Position numbers and translations under genes: made by a program
In this document: positions 8,229-16,416 of the stretch, piece after piece
Layout: every line of letters starts with the position of its first letter
Position numbering within the stretch: position 1 is the stretch's first letter
The notes under the pieces: generated by a model
Told to the model about the DNA's origin: nothing
Databases searched by the model: none
Seen by the model: the letters and a program-made list of their open reading frames with translations, nothing else
Assembly: GCA_041161065.1 (NCBI GenBank)
Contig: JBEAVE010000035.1
Coordinates: forward strand, 1-59,149
Source: DYRG01 sp041161065
GTDB lineage: Bacteria > Pseudomonadota > Gammaproteobacteria > Beggiatoales > Beggiatoaceae
Direction of reading: 5' to 3'
DNA length: 59,149 bases

Positions 8229-8621
8229 CTAGAAGACGTAGCATAAGACTTCGCCGCCGTGACCCGCAGCGCGTGCGGCACGATCAGACATCAGTCCTTT
8301 GGAAGTAGAAATAATCGCAATTCCCAATCCCCCTTTCACGGAAGGAAGGTCGTCTTTTGGTTTGTAAATGCGCAGACCCGGGCGACTGATGCGTTGGATA
8401 TTTTCAATCACAGGTTTGCCCAAATAGTATTTTAATTGGAGGGACAAGGTGGGCTTTGCTTCAGTATTCACTGAAAAATCAGTAATATAGCCTTCGTCCT
8501 TTAAAAGTGCGGCGACCGCAGATTTCACTTTTGACGCGGGCATCTCGACCTGCGTTTTGTTCATCGCTTGCGCGTTGCGAATGCGGGTTAGCATGTCCGC
8601 AATCGGATCAGTCATACTCAT
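8229..8621 (-). CDS. rpsH: 30S ribosomal protein S8
   Basis: S8, 130 residues, starting MSMTDPIADMLTRIRNAQ and ending GGEVLCYVF. In E. coli S8 represses the spc operon by binding near the rplE start; the conserved order makes that plausible here but no site was assigned. A 100-base gap separates it from rpsN, longer than most spacers in this block, and shows no reading frame of note. Confidence 0.96.
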   Translation of the reverse strand: MSMTDPIADMLTRIRNAQAMNKTQVEMPASKVKSAVAALLKDEGYITDFSVNTEAKPTLSLQLKYYLGKPVIENIQRISRPGLRIYKPKDDLPSVKGGLGIAIISTSKGLMSDRAARAAGHGGEVLCYVF

Positions 8622-8721
8622 CTATTTTATGCTCCAGACTTGAAAGATTTTCAACCCTTCAGTATCTAAAAAATTTAAGATTATCAAAATGTTGGATTTC
8701 AAAGATAGTCCAACGAAAGTT

Positions 8722-9027
8722 TTACCAGCTGGCTTTTGCCAAACCCGGGATTAAGCCCCACATGGCGTATTCGCGCAATTTACTGCGACCTAAACCAAAT
8801 TTACGATATACCCCGTGCGATCTGCCGGTGACGCGGCAACGATTTCTCAAACGACAAGGGCTGGCGTTGCGAGGTAACGCTTGAAATTTAGCTTGTGCGG
8901 CGGCGCGCTCTTCTTCGCTCAAATTCATGTTCACGACCGCGGCTTTCAATGCTTTACGTTTGTCGGCGTATTTTTTGATCACAGCGGCGCGTTTGACTTC
9001 GCGATTAATCATCGACAATTTTGCCAT
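8722..9027 (-). CDS. rpsN: 30S ribosomal protein S14 (zinc-independent form)
   Basis: S14, 101 residues, the long C-minus type lacking the paired Cys-x2-Cys zinc site. It starts MAKLSMINREVKRAAVIKKY and ends with the conserved GRSKLREYAMWGLIPGLAKA then SW. Lies between rplE and rpsH, two bases from the rplE stop. Confidence 0.95.
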   Translation of the reverse strand: MAKLSMINREVKRAAVIKKYADKRKALKAAVVNMNLSEEERAAAQAKFQALPRNASPCRLRNRCRVTGRSHGVYRKFGLGRSKLREYAMWGLIPGLAKASW

Positions 9028-9029
9028 CG

Positions 9030-9572
9030 TTATTTCTCCCGTAATGGAAAGTTAAAGGCTTTCAACAATGCCCGACCTTCTTCGTCGGTTTTTGCGCTGG
9101 TGGTGATGGTAATATCCATACCGCGAATGGTGTCGACTTTATCGTAGTCGATTTCGGGGAAGATAATTTGTTCACGCACGCCGACGCTGTAATTGCCTTG
9201 ACCGTCAAAACCTTTGGGGCTAAAACCGCGAAAGTCACGAATTCGAGGACACGCAATGCTCACGAAACGATCTAAAAATTCGTACATTTTTTCACGACGC
9301 AAGGTGACTTTGCAGCCAACGGGATAACCTGTGCGAATTTTGAAAGTCGCAACAGATTTGCGGGCTTTGGTGACAACCGGTTTTTGACCCGTAATGGCTG
9401 TCATATCGCCAACGGCTTTATCGATCACTTTTTTATCAGCAACCGCTTCGCCCACGCCCATATTGAGGGTAATTTTCTCAATTTTGGGGACTTGCATGAT
9501 ATTTTTGTAACCAAATTGTTCCATGAGTTTGGCAACAATTTCTTTTTTATAGGTGTCTTGGAGTCTTGCCAT
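9030..9572 (-). CDS. rplE: 50S ribosomal protein L5
   Basis: L5, 180 residues, which anchors 5S rRNA and contacts P-site tRNA. It starts MARLQDTYKKEIVAKLMEQF and contains KITLNMGVGEAV, GQKPVVTKARKSVATFKIR and the conserved GYPVGCKVTLR. An upstream frame reaching 9647 would overlap rplX, so the ATG at 9572, one base after the rplX stop, is chosen. Confidence 0.96.
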   Translation of the reverse strand: MARLQDTYKKEIVAKLMEQFGYKNIMQVPKIEKITLNMGVGEAVADKKVIDKAVGDMTAITGQKPVVTKARKSVATFKIRTGYPVGCKVTLRREKMYEFLDRFVSIACPRIRDFRGFSPKGFDGQGNYSVGVREQIIFPEIDYDKVDTIRGMDITITTSAKTDEEGRALLKAFNFPLREK

Positions 9573-9573
9573 C

Positions 9574-9891
9574 TTAAATGTCCACCACTTCTTGATTGGA
9601 CTTGAAGAAACGGACTTTTTTGCCGTCTTCGAGAGTTTTGATGCCAACCCGATCAGCCTTATTGGTCAACGGGTTAAACAATGCAACATTCGAAATATGA
9701 ATGGGCATTTCTTTGTCGACGATGCCGCCCGGGGTGTTTTTCATGGGATTACCTTTGGTGTGGCGTTTTGCCAAATTGAGGTTTTCAACCACGACTTTTT
9801 CGTTGTCAATAATGCGAACGATTTTGCCGGTTTTGCCTTTATCTTTGCCTGTGATCACAATGACTTCATCACCAGATTTGAGTTTGCGCAT
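9574..9891 (-). CDS. rplX: 50S ribosomal protein L24
   Basis: L24, 105 residues, an assembly initiator that binds 23S rRNA early. The KOW motif is visible near the start (KSGDEVIVITGKDKGKTGKI). Its ATG overlaps the rplN stop by one base (TAATG), a sign of coupled translation, and rplE follows after one base. Confidence 0.95.
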   Translation of the reverse strand: MRKLKSGDEVIVITGKDKGKTGKIVRIIDNEKVVVENLNLAKRHTKGNPMKNTPGGIVDKEMPIHISNVALFNPLTNKADRVGIKTLEDGKKVRFFKSNQEVVDI

Positions 9892-10259
9892 TATAACACC
9901 TCAGGAGCTAATGAAATGATTTTCATGAATTTTTCGCTGCGCAATTCGCGGGTCACGGGTCCAAAAATCCGTGTGCCGATCGGTTGATGTTGATTGTTTA
10001 ATAACACCGCCGCATTGCCGTCGAAACGGATTAATGAGCCGTCGGGGCGACGCACGCCGTGACGAGTTCTCACGACGACCGCGTTATAAACGTCGCCTTT
10101 TTTAACTTTGCCGCGGGGGGCTGCGTCTTTGATGCTGACTTTGATGATGTCACCAATGCCTGCGTAACGGCGTTTTGCGCCGCCTAATACTTTGATGCAC
10201 ATCACTTTTTTTGCGCCGCTGTTATCGGCAACGCTTAAGTGGGATTGCATTTGAATCAT
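9891..10259 (-). CDS. rplN: 50S ribosomal protein L14
   Basis: L14, 122 residues, starting MIQMQSHLSVADNSGAKK and containing CIKVLGGAKRRYAGIGD and RFDGNAAVLLNNQHQPIGTR. It forms an intersubunit bridge and is the docking site of RsfS. It is the first gene of the spc operon in E. coli; here 31 bases separate it from rpsQ, with no obvious separate promoter. Confidence 0.96.
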   Translation of the reverse strand: MIQMQSHLSVADNSGAKKVMCIKVLGGAKRRYAGIGDIIKVSIKDAAPRGKVKKGDVYNAVVVRTRHGVRRPDGSLIRFDGNAAVLLNNQHQPIGTRIFGPVTRELRSEKFMKIISLAPEVL

Positions 10260-10290
10260 GGGTTGTAATCCTCGTTAAATGCCGTTCAAC

Positions 10291-10557
10291 CTACACATCG
10301 AGATTTTTTTCGACGATGTGATGCAAGGTAAAGGCTTTGGTTTTTGACAACGGACGGCATTCACAAATCGCCACCACATCGCCGATTTGGCAAGCGTTTT
10401 CAGCGTCATGCGCGTGGAGTTTGGTGGTGCGTTTGATGTATTTTCCGTACAACGGGTGTTTAACGGTGCGTTCGATGGCGACGGTGATGGTTTTGTCCAT
10501 TTTGTTGCTGAGAACGCGCCCGACGAGTGTGCGAACGGTTTGGGGTGAATCGCTCAT
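10291..10557 (-). CDS. rpsQ: 30S ribosomal protein S17
   Basis: S17, 88 residues, an OB-fold primary 16S rRNA binder. It shows TLVGRVLSNKMDKTITVAIE and HPLYGKYIKRTTKLHAHD. The start overlaps the rpmC stop by four bases (ATGA). It is the last gene of the S10 operon part of the block. Confidence 0.95.
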   Translation of the reverse strand: MSDSPQTVRTLVGRVLSNKMDKTITVAIERTVKHPLYGKYIKRTTKLHAHDAENACQIGDVVAICECRPLSKTKAFTLHHIVEKNLDV

Positions 10558-10757
10558 TTTGCCGCTCCTGCGTTATTTTTTTCGCCCAGAATTGTTTTTA
10601 CCCGCGCGATATTGCGGCGCACTTGTCTTAACAAATGAGTTTGCGCCAATTGTTCGCTGCCGCGCTGCATTCGCAAATTGAATTGCTCGCGCAACAAGCC
10701 CAGTAAATCTTGCTCTAAATCCGCGACATTTTTTGCGCGTAAGTCATTGCCCTTCAT
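10554..10757 (-). CDS. rpmC: 50S ribosomal protein L29
   Basis: L29, 67 residues, near the exit tunnel where trigger factor and SRP dock. It has the two-helix pattern with LLREQFNLRMQRGSEQLAQT and RQVRRNIARVKTIL. Coupled to rpsQ by a four-base overlap; 43 bases separate it from rplP. Confidence 0.94.
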   Translation of the reverse strand: MKGNDLRAKNVADLEQDLLGLLREQFNLRMQRGSEQLAQTHLLRQVRRNIARVKTILGEKNNAGAAK

Positions 10758-10800
10758 ATCTATTCCTTCTTTCTAACGATGGGGCGCACCCCATCTTAAC

Positions 10801-11214
10801 TTACAACACAGTCCGATTGATAAAGGTCGTTTGAACGGGGAGCTTTGATGCCGCCAATCGGAAGGCTTCGCGCGCCACTTCTTCGGACACCCCTTCGATT
10901 TCGTACAGCATTTTCCCGGGTTGAATCAAGGCGACCCAGTATTCGACGTTCCCTTTCCCCGATCCCATCCGAACCTCGAGAGGCTTTTGAGTGATGGGCT
11001 TGTCAGGAAAGACCCGAATCCACAATTTGCCGCCCCGTTTGACATAACGAGCGATGGCGCGCCGCGCAGATTCGATTTGGCGGGCGGTTAATTCGCCGCG
11101 TTCTGTTGCTTTCAAGCCAAATTCGCCAAAGCTCACCGCGCTGCCGCGCAATGCCAATCCGCGATTGCGCCCTTTGTGCATTTTTCTAAATTTCGTTCGT
11201 TTTGGTTGCAGCAT
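10801..11214 (-). CDS. rplP: 50S ribosomal protein L16
   Basis: L16, 137 residues, close to the A-site tRNA. It starts MLQPKRTKFRKMHKGRNRG; KPLEVRMGSGKGNVEYWVAL includes the arginine that RoxA/YcfD hydroxylates in E. coli. It follows rpsC by five bases. Confidence 0.96.
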   Translation of the reverse strand: MLQPKRTKFRKMHKGRNRGLALRGSAVSFGEFGLKATERGELTARQIESARRAIARYVKRGGKLWIRVFPDKPITQKPLEVRMGSGKGNVEYWVALIQPGKMLYEIEGVSEEVAREAFRLAASKLPVQTTFINRTVL

Positions 11215-11219
11215 GACGA

Positions 11220-12011
11220 TTATCCTTCTTTCTGACTATTTTTCTGACCGCCTCTGCCACCACCGCCGCGTTTATTGTCACCGCGAGGCTTATCGTTGCG
11301 AGGTCTATCATTTTTTGGACGATCGGGTTTTGCATCGGACTCGACTTTTTCAGATTCTTTTTCGCCGATCCCGAAAGTGGGTTTGCCGAGAATTTCGCCT
11401 TTGAAAATCCACACTTTTACGCCAATTACTCCAAAAGTCGTATGGGCTTCAGCGAAACCGTAATCGATGTCGGCTCTTAAGGTGTGAAGCGGCACGCGAC
11501 CTTCGCGATACCATTCAGTGCGGGCGATTTCTGCGCCGTTTAAACGTCCCGCGACATTGATTCGAACACCCAACGCACCCAACCGCATCGCATTGGTGAC
11601 GGCACGTTTCATGGCGCGGCGAAACATAATCCGCCGTTCGAGTTGTTGCGCGACGCTTTCGGCGACAAGGTAAGCGTCCAACTCAGGTTTGCGAATTTCT
11701 TCGACCCCAATATTGACCGGCATACCGACCATTTGCGAAATATCTTTGCGCAATTTATCGATGTCTTCGCCTTTTTTCCCGATCACAATCCCCGGACGGG
11801 CGGTGTGAATGATAATTCTCGCGTTGCGGGCGGGGCGTTCGATGCGGATTTGGCTGACCCCCGCGGCTTTGAGTTTGCTGCGAATATACTCACGGATTTT
11901 GAGGTCGGTATTGAGAAAATTCGCGTAATCTTGGCTATTTGCGTACCATTTTGATGACCAATCTTTCACGATGCCTAATCGCAAACCGACTGGATTGACT
12001 TTTTGTCCCAT
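11220..12011 (-). CDS. rpsC: 30S ribosomal protein S3, with an extended basic C-terminal tail
   Basis: S3, 263 residues (233 in E. coli), which lines the mRNA entry channel. It starts MGQKVNPVGLRLGIVKDW; the KH domain shows GIVIGKKGEDIDKLRKDI; the C-terminal domain includes GRLNGAEIARTEWYREGRVP. The last roughly 45 residues are a low-complexity tail rich in Lys, Arg, Asp and Gly (RPKNDRPRNDKPRGDNKR, then a glycine run). The ATG at 12011 is chosen; an upstream extension to 12035 would overlap rplV. Confidence 0.95.
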   Translation of the reverse strand: MGQKVNPVGLRLGIVKDWSSKWYANSQDYANFLNTDLKIREYIRSKLKAAGVSQIRIERPARNARIIIHTARPGIVIGKKGEDIDKLRKDISQMVGMPVNIGVEEIRKPELDAYLVAESVAQQLERRIMFRRAMKRAVTNAMRLGALGVRINVAGRLNGAEIARTEWYREGRVPLHTLRADIDYGFAEAHTTFGVIGVKVWIFKGEILGKPTFGIGEKESEKVESDAKPDRPKNDRPRNDKPRGDNKRGGGGRGGQKNSQKEG

Positions 12012-12021
12012 AATAATTCCT

Positions 12022-12357
12022 CTAACGGTCGGCAACCGTCACGTTAATGTGGCTGGTGCGTTTAGAAATCCGATTTCCACGACCTTTGGCGCGGGCGTGC
12101 ATTCTTTTGAGGATTGGACCTTCGTCGACCGAAATCGCCGCAACCTTCAAATCATCGATATCCGCGCCGACGTTGTGTTCTGCGTTGGCGATTGCGGAAT
12201 TGAGCACTTTTTTGACCAAATCCGCGCCTTTTTTGTCGCTAAAATTGAGTATTTCCAGTGCTTTACCGACCGGTAGTCCCCGAACCATATCCGCCACCAA
12301 TCGACATTTTTGCGGCGAAATGTGCGCGTATCTATATACCGCTATTGCTTCCATCAT
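12022..12357 (-). CDS. rplV: 50S ribosomal protein L22
   Basis: L22, 111 residues, whose long beta hairpin lines the exit tunnel near the macrolide site. It shows ISPQKCRLVADMVRGLPVGK and the hairpin segment GPILKRMHARAKGRGNRISK. Lies between rpsS and rpsC in the standard order. Confidence 0.96.
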   Translation of the reverse strand: MMEAIAVYRYAHISPQKCRLVADMVRGLPVGKALEILNFSDKKGADLVKKVLNSAIANAEHNVGADIDDLKVAAISVDEGPILKRMHARAKGRGNRISKRTSHINVTVADR

Positions 12358-12363
12358 GTTCTC

Positions 12364-12648
12364 CTAGCGTTTGCCTTTCGCCGCTTTTTTGTCGCCTGCG
12401 TGACCTTTGAATGTCCGCGTCAGCGCAAATTCCCCAAGTTTATGTCCAACCATATTTTCATTCACATACACGGGTATGTGCGCTTTTCCGTTGTGGACGG
12501 CAATGGTTAATCCCACCATTTCGGGCAACACGGTTGATCGACGCGACCATGTTTTGATCGGTCTTTTGGTTGCCGAACCCTGCATCGCTTCCACTTTTCG
12601 CAGAAGGTGCAGATCGATAAATGGTCCTTTTTTTACTGAACGAGGCAT
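12364..12648 (-). CDS. rpsS: 30S ribosomal protein S19
   Basis: S19, 94 residues, starting MPRSVKKGPFIDLHLLRKVE, with the conserved KTWSRRSTVLPEMVGLTIAV and VNENMVGHKLGEFALTRTF blocks. It forms the head complex with S13 and contacts A-site tRNA. Six bases separate it from rplV. Confidence 0.96.
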   Translation of the reverse strand: MPRSVKKGPFIDLHLLRKVEAMQGSATKRPIKTWSRRSTVLPEMVGLTIAVHNGKAHIPVYVNENMVGHKLGEFALTRTFKGHAGDKKAAKGKR

Positions 12649-12660
12649 AAGTTACGATTC

Positions 12661-13488
12661 CTATTTTTGACGGCGGCGGACGATCATGTTGTCCGTACGT
12701 TTATTTTTGCGGGTTTTTGCACCTTTGGTGGGTTTGCCCCAAGGAGAAACGGGGTGTCTGCCACCCGAAGTACGACCTTCACCACCCCCATGCGGGTGAT
12801 CAACGGGGTTCATCGCCACACCGCGAACGGTCGGACGAACACCGCGCCAACGTTGCGCCCCCGCTTTGCCCAATGAGCGAAGATTATGTTCTGAATTGCC
12901 CACTTCGCCAATCGTCGCACGACAATCGATAGGCACTTTGCGCATTTCACCAGACCGCAACCGAATCGTGGCAAATGCCCCTTCCCGCGCCACTAATTGC
13001 ACGCCTGCGCCGGCTGAACGAGCGAGTTGCGCGCCTTTGCCCGCTTTCATCTCGATGCAGTGAACGGTCGTTCCAACCGGAATATTGCGCAGCGGCAAGC
13101 AGTTACCCACTTTGATCGCAGCTTGATGCCCAGACATCACGGGATCGCCCGCTTTTAAATTCTTGGGCGCGATAATGTAACGGCGTTCGCCATCGATGTA
13201 TTTTAATAAGGCGATATGCGCGGTGCGATTGGGATCGTATTCTAAACGTTCAACCGTCGCGGGAATGCCGTCTTTATCGGCGCGTTTGAAGTCGATAATG
13301 CGGTAATGGTGTTTGTGACCGCCGCCTTGATGACGGGTGGTGATTCGACCGTAATTATTGCGTCCGCCATTGCTGGTTTGTTTTTCGATCAGTGGGGCGA
13401 ACGGCGCGCCTTTGTGCAAATCGGGCGTAACGACTTTGATGACAAAACGGCGACCGGCTGAGGTGGGTTTTGCTTTTAATAGTGCCAT
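12661..13488 (-). CDS. rplB: 50S ribosomal protein L2
   Basis: L2, 275 residues, needed for subunit association and peptidyl-transferase assembly. Visible blocks are GGRNNYGRITTRHQGGGHKH, the RNA-binding core, and NPVDHPHGGGEGRTSGGRHP, which holds the conserved histidine near the active centre. Located between rplW and rpsS with a three-base gap to rplW. Confidence 0.97.
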   Translation of the reverse strand: MALLKAKPTSAGRRFVIKVVTPDLHKGAPFAPLIEKQTSNGGRNNYGRITTRHQGGGHKHHYRIIDFKRADKDGIPATVERLEYDPNRTAHIALLKYIDGERRYIIAPKNLKAGDPVMSGHQAAIKVGNCLPLRNIPVGTTVHCIEMKAGKGAQLARSAGAGVQLVAREGAFATIRLRSGEMRKVPIDCRATIGEVGNSEHNLRSLGKAGAQRWRGVRPTVRGVAMNPVDHPHGGGEGRTSGGRHPVSPWGKPTKGAKTRKNKRTDNMIVRRRQK

Positions 13489-13491
13489 AAC

Positions 13492-13803
13492 TTATTGACC
13501 TCCCAACACGATGTCGTAGCCTTCTTTGAGGCAGACGTAGGCTTTTTTCCAATCCGAGCGTTTGCCGGGCGTTTTGCCGAGCCGTTTGTGTTTGCCTTTG
13601 ACATTCAAGGTTTGGACGTTTTCCACTTTCACATTGAACAAAAATTCCACCGCATCTTTGACTTCGTTTTTGGTCGCATTTTTAGCCACTTGAAACACGA
13701 ATTGACGGTATTTATCGGCTTGTTGGGTGGCTTTTTCGGTCGCTTTGGGTTTGAGCAGAATTTGCATCAAACGGGCTTGGTAGGCTTGATTCACTTGATT
13801 CAT
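13492..13803 (-). CDS. rplW: 50S ribosomal protein L23
   Basis: L23, 103 residues, at the tunnel exit, the docking site for trigger factor and SRP. It has LLKPKATEKATQQADKYRQF, EVKDAVEFLFNVKVENVQTL and the basic KGKHKRLGKTPGKRSDWKKA. The start overlaps the rplD stop by four bases, indicating coupling. Confidence 0.95.
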   Translation of the reverse strand: MNQVNQAYQARLMQILLKPKATEKATQQADKYRQFVFQVAKNATKNEVKDAVEFLFNVKVENVQTLNVKGKHKRLGKTPGKRSDWKKAYVCLKEGYDIVLGGQ

Positions 13804-14417
13804 GCGAAACGCTCCTCAAGGGCTTTTAGGGCGGCTTGCGTGGCAATGACTTTTTCTGCCCACACTAAGCTAACGGGCTCGAGTGACACCGGATCGGCAA
13901 GACGAATCGTGTGAACGTTGCGCGATGCCAACCATAAGTTATCGCTCACGTCATCGGCGATAATGAGGATTTTGGCTTTTCCAAACTGCGCCAATTGCCC
14001 CAATAAATCTTGGGTTTTGTGGGTTTGGAGATTCAGGCTATCGACCGCGACTAGGCGTTCTTGACGAATCAACTCCGATAAAATTGACCGCAATGCGCCG
14101 CGATACATTTTTTTATTGAGTTTTTGGGAGTGATCGGAGGTTTTTGCAGCAAACGTAACCCCACCGCCGCGCCAAATGGGACTTCTGACATGACCCGCGC
14201 GGGCACGCCCTGTACCCTTTTGTTTCCAAGGCTTAGCGGTACTTCCGCGTACTTCTGCACGGGTTTTTTGAGCGGCAGTGCCGGCGCGTCCGCCCGCCAA
14301 ATACGCCGTGACGGTTTGATGAATCAGTGCCTCATTATAGGGCGCATCAAACACCGCTGCATCGACGCTCATCACCCCGCTTGCAGCTTCTGTTAAATTC
14401 TGTAATCTAATTTCCAT
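13800..14417 (-). CDS. rplD: 50S ribosomal protein L4
   Basis: L4, 205 residues, with the tunnel-lining loop KPWKQKGTGRARAGHVRSPI followed by WRGGG. In E. coli L4 also represses the S10 operon by attenuation and at translation; no attenuator was recognised here. Its start is preceded by a 160-base gap after rplC, unusual for this pair. Confidence 0.96.
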   Translation of the reverse strand: MEIRLQNLTEAASGVMSVDAAVFDAPYNEALIHQTVTAYLAGGRAGTAAQKTRAEVRGSTAKPWKQKGTGRARAGHVRSPIWRGGGVTFAAKTSDHSQKLNKKMYRGALRSILSELIRQERLVAVDSLNLQTHKTQDLLGQLAQFGKAKILIIADDVSDNLWLASRNVHTIRLADPVSLEPVSLVWAEKVIATQAALKALEERFA

Positions 14418-14577
14418 TCTGTTATTCCGTTGTTATCCGCGATGTTTTTCAATCACGATAATCCGCGTTTATCCGCGTTGATGTCGATCAGTGCATCGAG
14501 CACTTTTTTCCCCGCAGGTTGAACAACACGCTCAACCGTTTCACCTTATTTTGCCCCGCCAAAGACCTGCGTTCCGT
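14418..14577 (-). repeat. Unusual rplC-rplD spacer carrying ATCCGCG direct repeats
   Basis: The 160-base spacer holds three copies of the heptamer ATCCGCG within about 45 bases (14437-14481), two of them in the phrase AATCCGCGTTTATCCGCG. Such short direct repeats recur as interspersed intergenic repeats in many bacterial genomes; whether they do in this genome cannot be seen from one window. No reading frame or clear terminator lies in the spacer. Confidence 0.5.
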
Positions 14578-15225
14578 TTATTTTTTGGCTTTGATCGAGG
14601 GACGCACTAACACGTCGCCGCCCGTCGCGCCCGGAACTGCGCCTTTAACCAACAACAGGTTTTTGTCCGCGATAATTTTGACAATGTGGAGATTTTGGAC
14701 GGTGCAGCGCACGTTGCCCATTTGCCCCGCCATTTTTTTGCCTTTGAAAACCCGACCCGGACTTTGGCGTTGTCCGATCGAACCGGGAGCACGATGCGAC
14801 AATGAGTTACCGTGCGTGGCATCTTGGGCGGCGAAGTGGTAGCGTTTTAAAACCCCCGCAAAGCCTTTACCTTTCGAAACACCTACAACATCAATGGCTT
14901 GCCCTTCGCTAAAAATTTCAACCGATAAAGTCGCGCCAACGGCATGTTGAGACACCACGTCCGCATCGACTCGACATTCGTGGAGTTTTTTACCCGCATC
15001 GACTCCTGCTTTGCGAAATAAACCTGCGCGCGGTTTAGTCAAGCGTTGGGCTTTTGCAGTGCCCGCGACCAATTGGACGGCATTGTAACCGTCTGAACCG
15101 TCAGCGGTTTTCAGTTGCGTCACGCGGTTGGGGATAATTTCGATAACTGACACCGGAACGCCCGTGCCGTCTTCTTGAAATATCCGTGTCATGCCGCATT
15201 TACGCCCCATCAATCCTATACTCAT
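14578..15225 (-). CDS. rplC: 50S ribosomal protein L3
   Basis: L3, 215 residues, which reaches the peptidyl-transferase centre. The central extension contains HGNSLSHRAPGSIGQRQSPG, holding the Gln that PrmB methylates in E. coli, then RVFKGKKMAGQMGN. It starts MSIGLMGRKCGMTRIFQEDG. Second gene of the S10 operon, 33 bases after rpsJ. Confidence 0.96.
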   Translation of the reverse strand: MSIGLMGRKCGMTRIFQEDGTGVPVSVIEIIPNRVTQLKTADGSDGYNAVQLVAGTAKAQRLTKPRAGLFRKAGVDAGKKLHECRVDADVVSQHAVGATLSVEIFSEGQAIDVVGVSKGKGFAGVLKRYHFAAQDATHGNSLSHRAPGSIGQRQSPGRVFKGKKMAGQMGNVRCTVQNLHIVKIIADKNLLLVKGAVPGATGGDVLVRPSIKAKK

Positions 15226-15258
15226 GATTTTTCTATCCTTTATCTAGGTTTAGATGTC

Positions 15259-15570
15259 CTAATTCAGCTTGATTTGGACATCAACGCCAGCTGCTAAATC
15301 CAGCTTCATCAGCGCATCAACCGTTTTATCTGTTGGATCAATGATATCCAGCAAACGTTTGTGGGTGCGCAATTCATATTGGTCACGCGCATCTTTATCG
15401 ACGTGCGGAGAAGTCAGCACCGTGAACCGTTCTTTTTTGGTCGGTAACGGAATCGGTCCTTTAAACATTGCACCCGTCGTGCGGGCGGTTTGTACTATTT
15501 CCCGCGTTGACTGATCGAGCAATCGATGGTCGAATGCTTTCAAGCGGATGCGTATACGTTGATTTGCCAT
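15259..15570 (-). CDS. rpsJ: 30S ribosomal protein S10 / NusE
   Basis: S10, 103 residues, the first gene of the S10 operon and also NusE, the transcription antitermination factor that joins NusB and NusG. It starts MANQRIRIRLKAFDHRLLDQ and contains FKGPIPLPTKKERFTVLTSP and HKRLLDIIDPTDKTVDALMK. Some 330 bases of non-coding DNA precede it. Confidence 0.97.
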   Translation of the reverse strand: MANQRIRIRLKAFDHRLLDQSTREIVQTARTTGAMFKGPIPLPTKKERFTVLTSPHVDKDARDQYELRTHKRLLDIIDPTDKTVDALMKLDLAAGVDVQIKLN

Positions 15571-15903
15571 AGCTCAATCCAAAAAAACGGGTATGATAAC
15601 CTATTCTTCACAAAAAGAAAAGAAGCTACCTGCGGCAATTTTGAGATGTTGGGGGATAATACCGTTAATGAATAAATATTTTTACATTTCAATATTTTAA
15701 ATAAAAAACCTTCCGATCCGCCCGCTTTCCAATATCCGCATCTTTATCGTGGTGAGGTAGTGGTGTAAAGCTGGGTGAAATTTTGATCTAACCAATTGAA
15801 ATATAAAAACCGTCACTCACCGCTTATACCACTACCGTAAATTTGATATTATCAATTTCAAGAAAATCTTTTACACTGGTGTTTTTGGCGATTGCAAAAG
15901 CGA
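15571..15903. promoter_or_regulatory. Divergent intergenic region between rpsJ and ubiC
   Basis: This 333-base gap must hold the leftward S10-operon promoter and a rightward ubiC promoter. On the minus strand a TATCAT that could serve as a -10 lies about 30 bases before rpsJ, but no convincing -35 accompanies it. The ubiC-proximal part is occupied by the 81-bp palindromic element at 15756-15836. No S10 leader structure was recognised. Confidence 0.4.
15756..15836. mobile_element. 81-bp MITE-like element with IS1-type ends
   Basis: The segment starts GGTAGTGGTGTAAAGC and ends GCTTATACCACTACC, so its first and last 13 bases are near-perfect inverted repeats, one mismatch apart. The outer ten bases, GGTAGTGGTG, are identical to the end of the IS elements at both window edges. 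It has no coding capacity. No target-site duplication is evident on the flanks, so an old insertion or a chance hairpin remains possible. Confidence 0.5.
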
Positions 15904-16416
15904 ATGAAAGATGTCTGGCAAAGGCGGGGACGGCAGCCGCCCGTTTCGTTGCGAACGTGGTTATTTGAGCGGGGATCGCTGACGCAGCGCGTGCGGGAAA
16001 CTTGCCCACAATCCTTTCATATCAAGGTGTTACGACAATTTTGGGCGCGCCCGTCGATTGAAGAAGCGCGTTTTTTGAAGTCGCCGCCCGATCGCTGTGC
16101 GCGAATTCGTGAGGTGCAGTTATGTTGCGGCGATCGCCCGTTGGTGTTTGCGCGCACGGTGATGCCGCTTGACGGGGTGCGCGGACAATTGCGGCAATTG
16201 CTAAAACTCGGATCGCAACCGCTCGGCGAAGTTTTATTTACGCAACATGCCCGTCGAATAAATGCCCAAATTCGTTGTTTGTCACCGCATAACAACTTAT
16301 TTCACCGCGCGATGTCCCACGCAAAACAACCTCCTGATTTTTTATGGGGGCGACGTTCTATTTTTATCTTAAAAAACAAACCTTTATTAGTCCAAGAAAT
16401 TTTTTATGATGATTAA
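15904..16416 (+). CDS. ubiC: Chorismate pyruvate-lyase
   Basis: Removes pyruvate from chorismate to give 4-hydroxybenzoate, the first committed step of ubiquinone synthesis; cytoplasmic. The 170-residue product aligns along the whole family: WLFERGSLTQR near the N-terminus, REVQLCCGDRPLVFARTVMP with the substrate-binding Arg, LGSQPLGEVLF, and LWGRRSIFILKNKPLLVQEI followed by F, with the catalytic-region Glu. The ATG at 15904 is preferred over a TTG four codons upstream. Its end overlaps ubiA by 11 bases, so the two are one operon. Noticeably richer in G+C than ubiA. Confidence 0.9.
   Translation: MKDVWQRRGRQPPVSLRTWLFERGSLTQRVRETCPQSFHIKVLRQFWARPSIEEARFLKSPPDRCARIREVQLCCGDRPLVFARTVMPLDGVRGQLRQLLKLGSQPLGEVLFTQHARRINAQIRCLSPHNNLFHRAMSHAKQPPDFLWGRRSIFILKNKPLLVQEIFYDD

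Noticed and set aside
9573..9647. Longer N-terminus for L5
   Set aside because: The extension would overlap rplX and lacks family similarity; MARLQDTYK with a one-base gap is the natural start.
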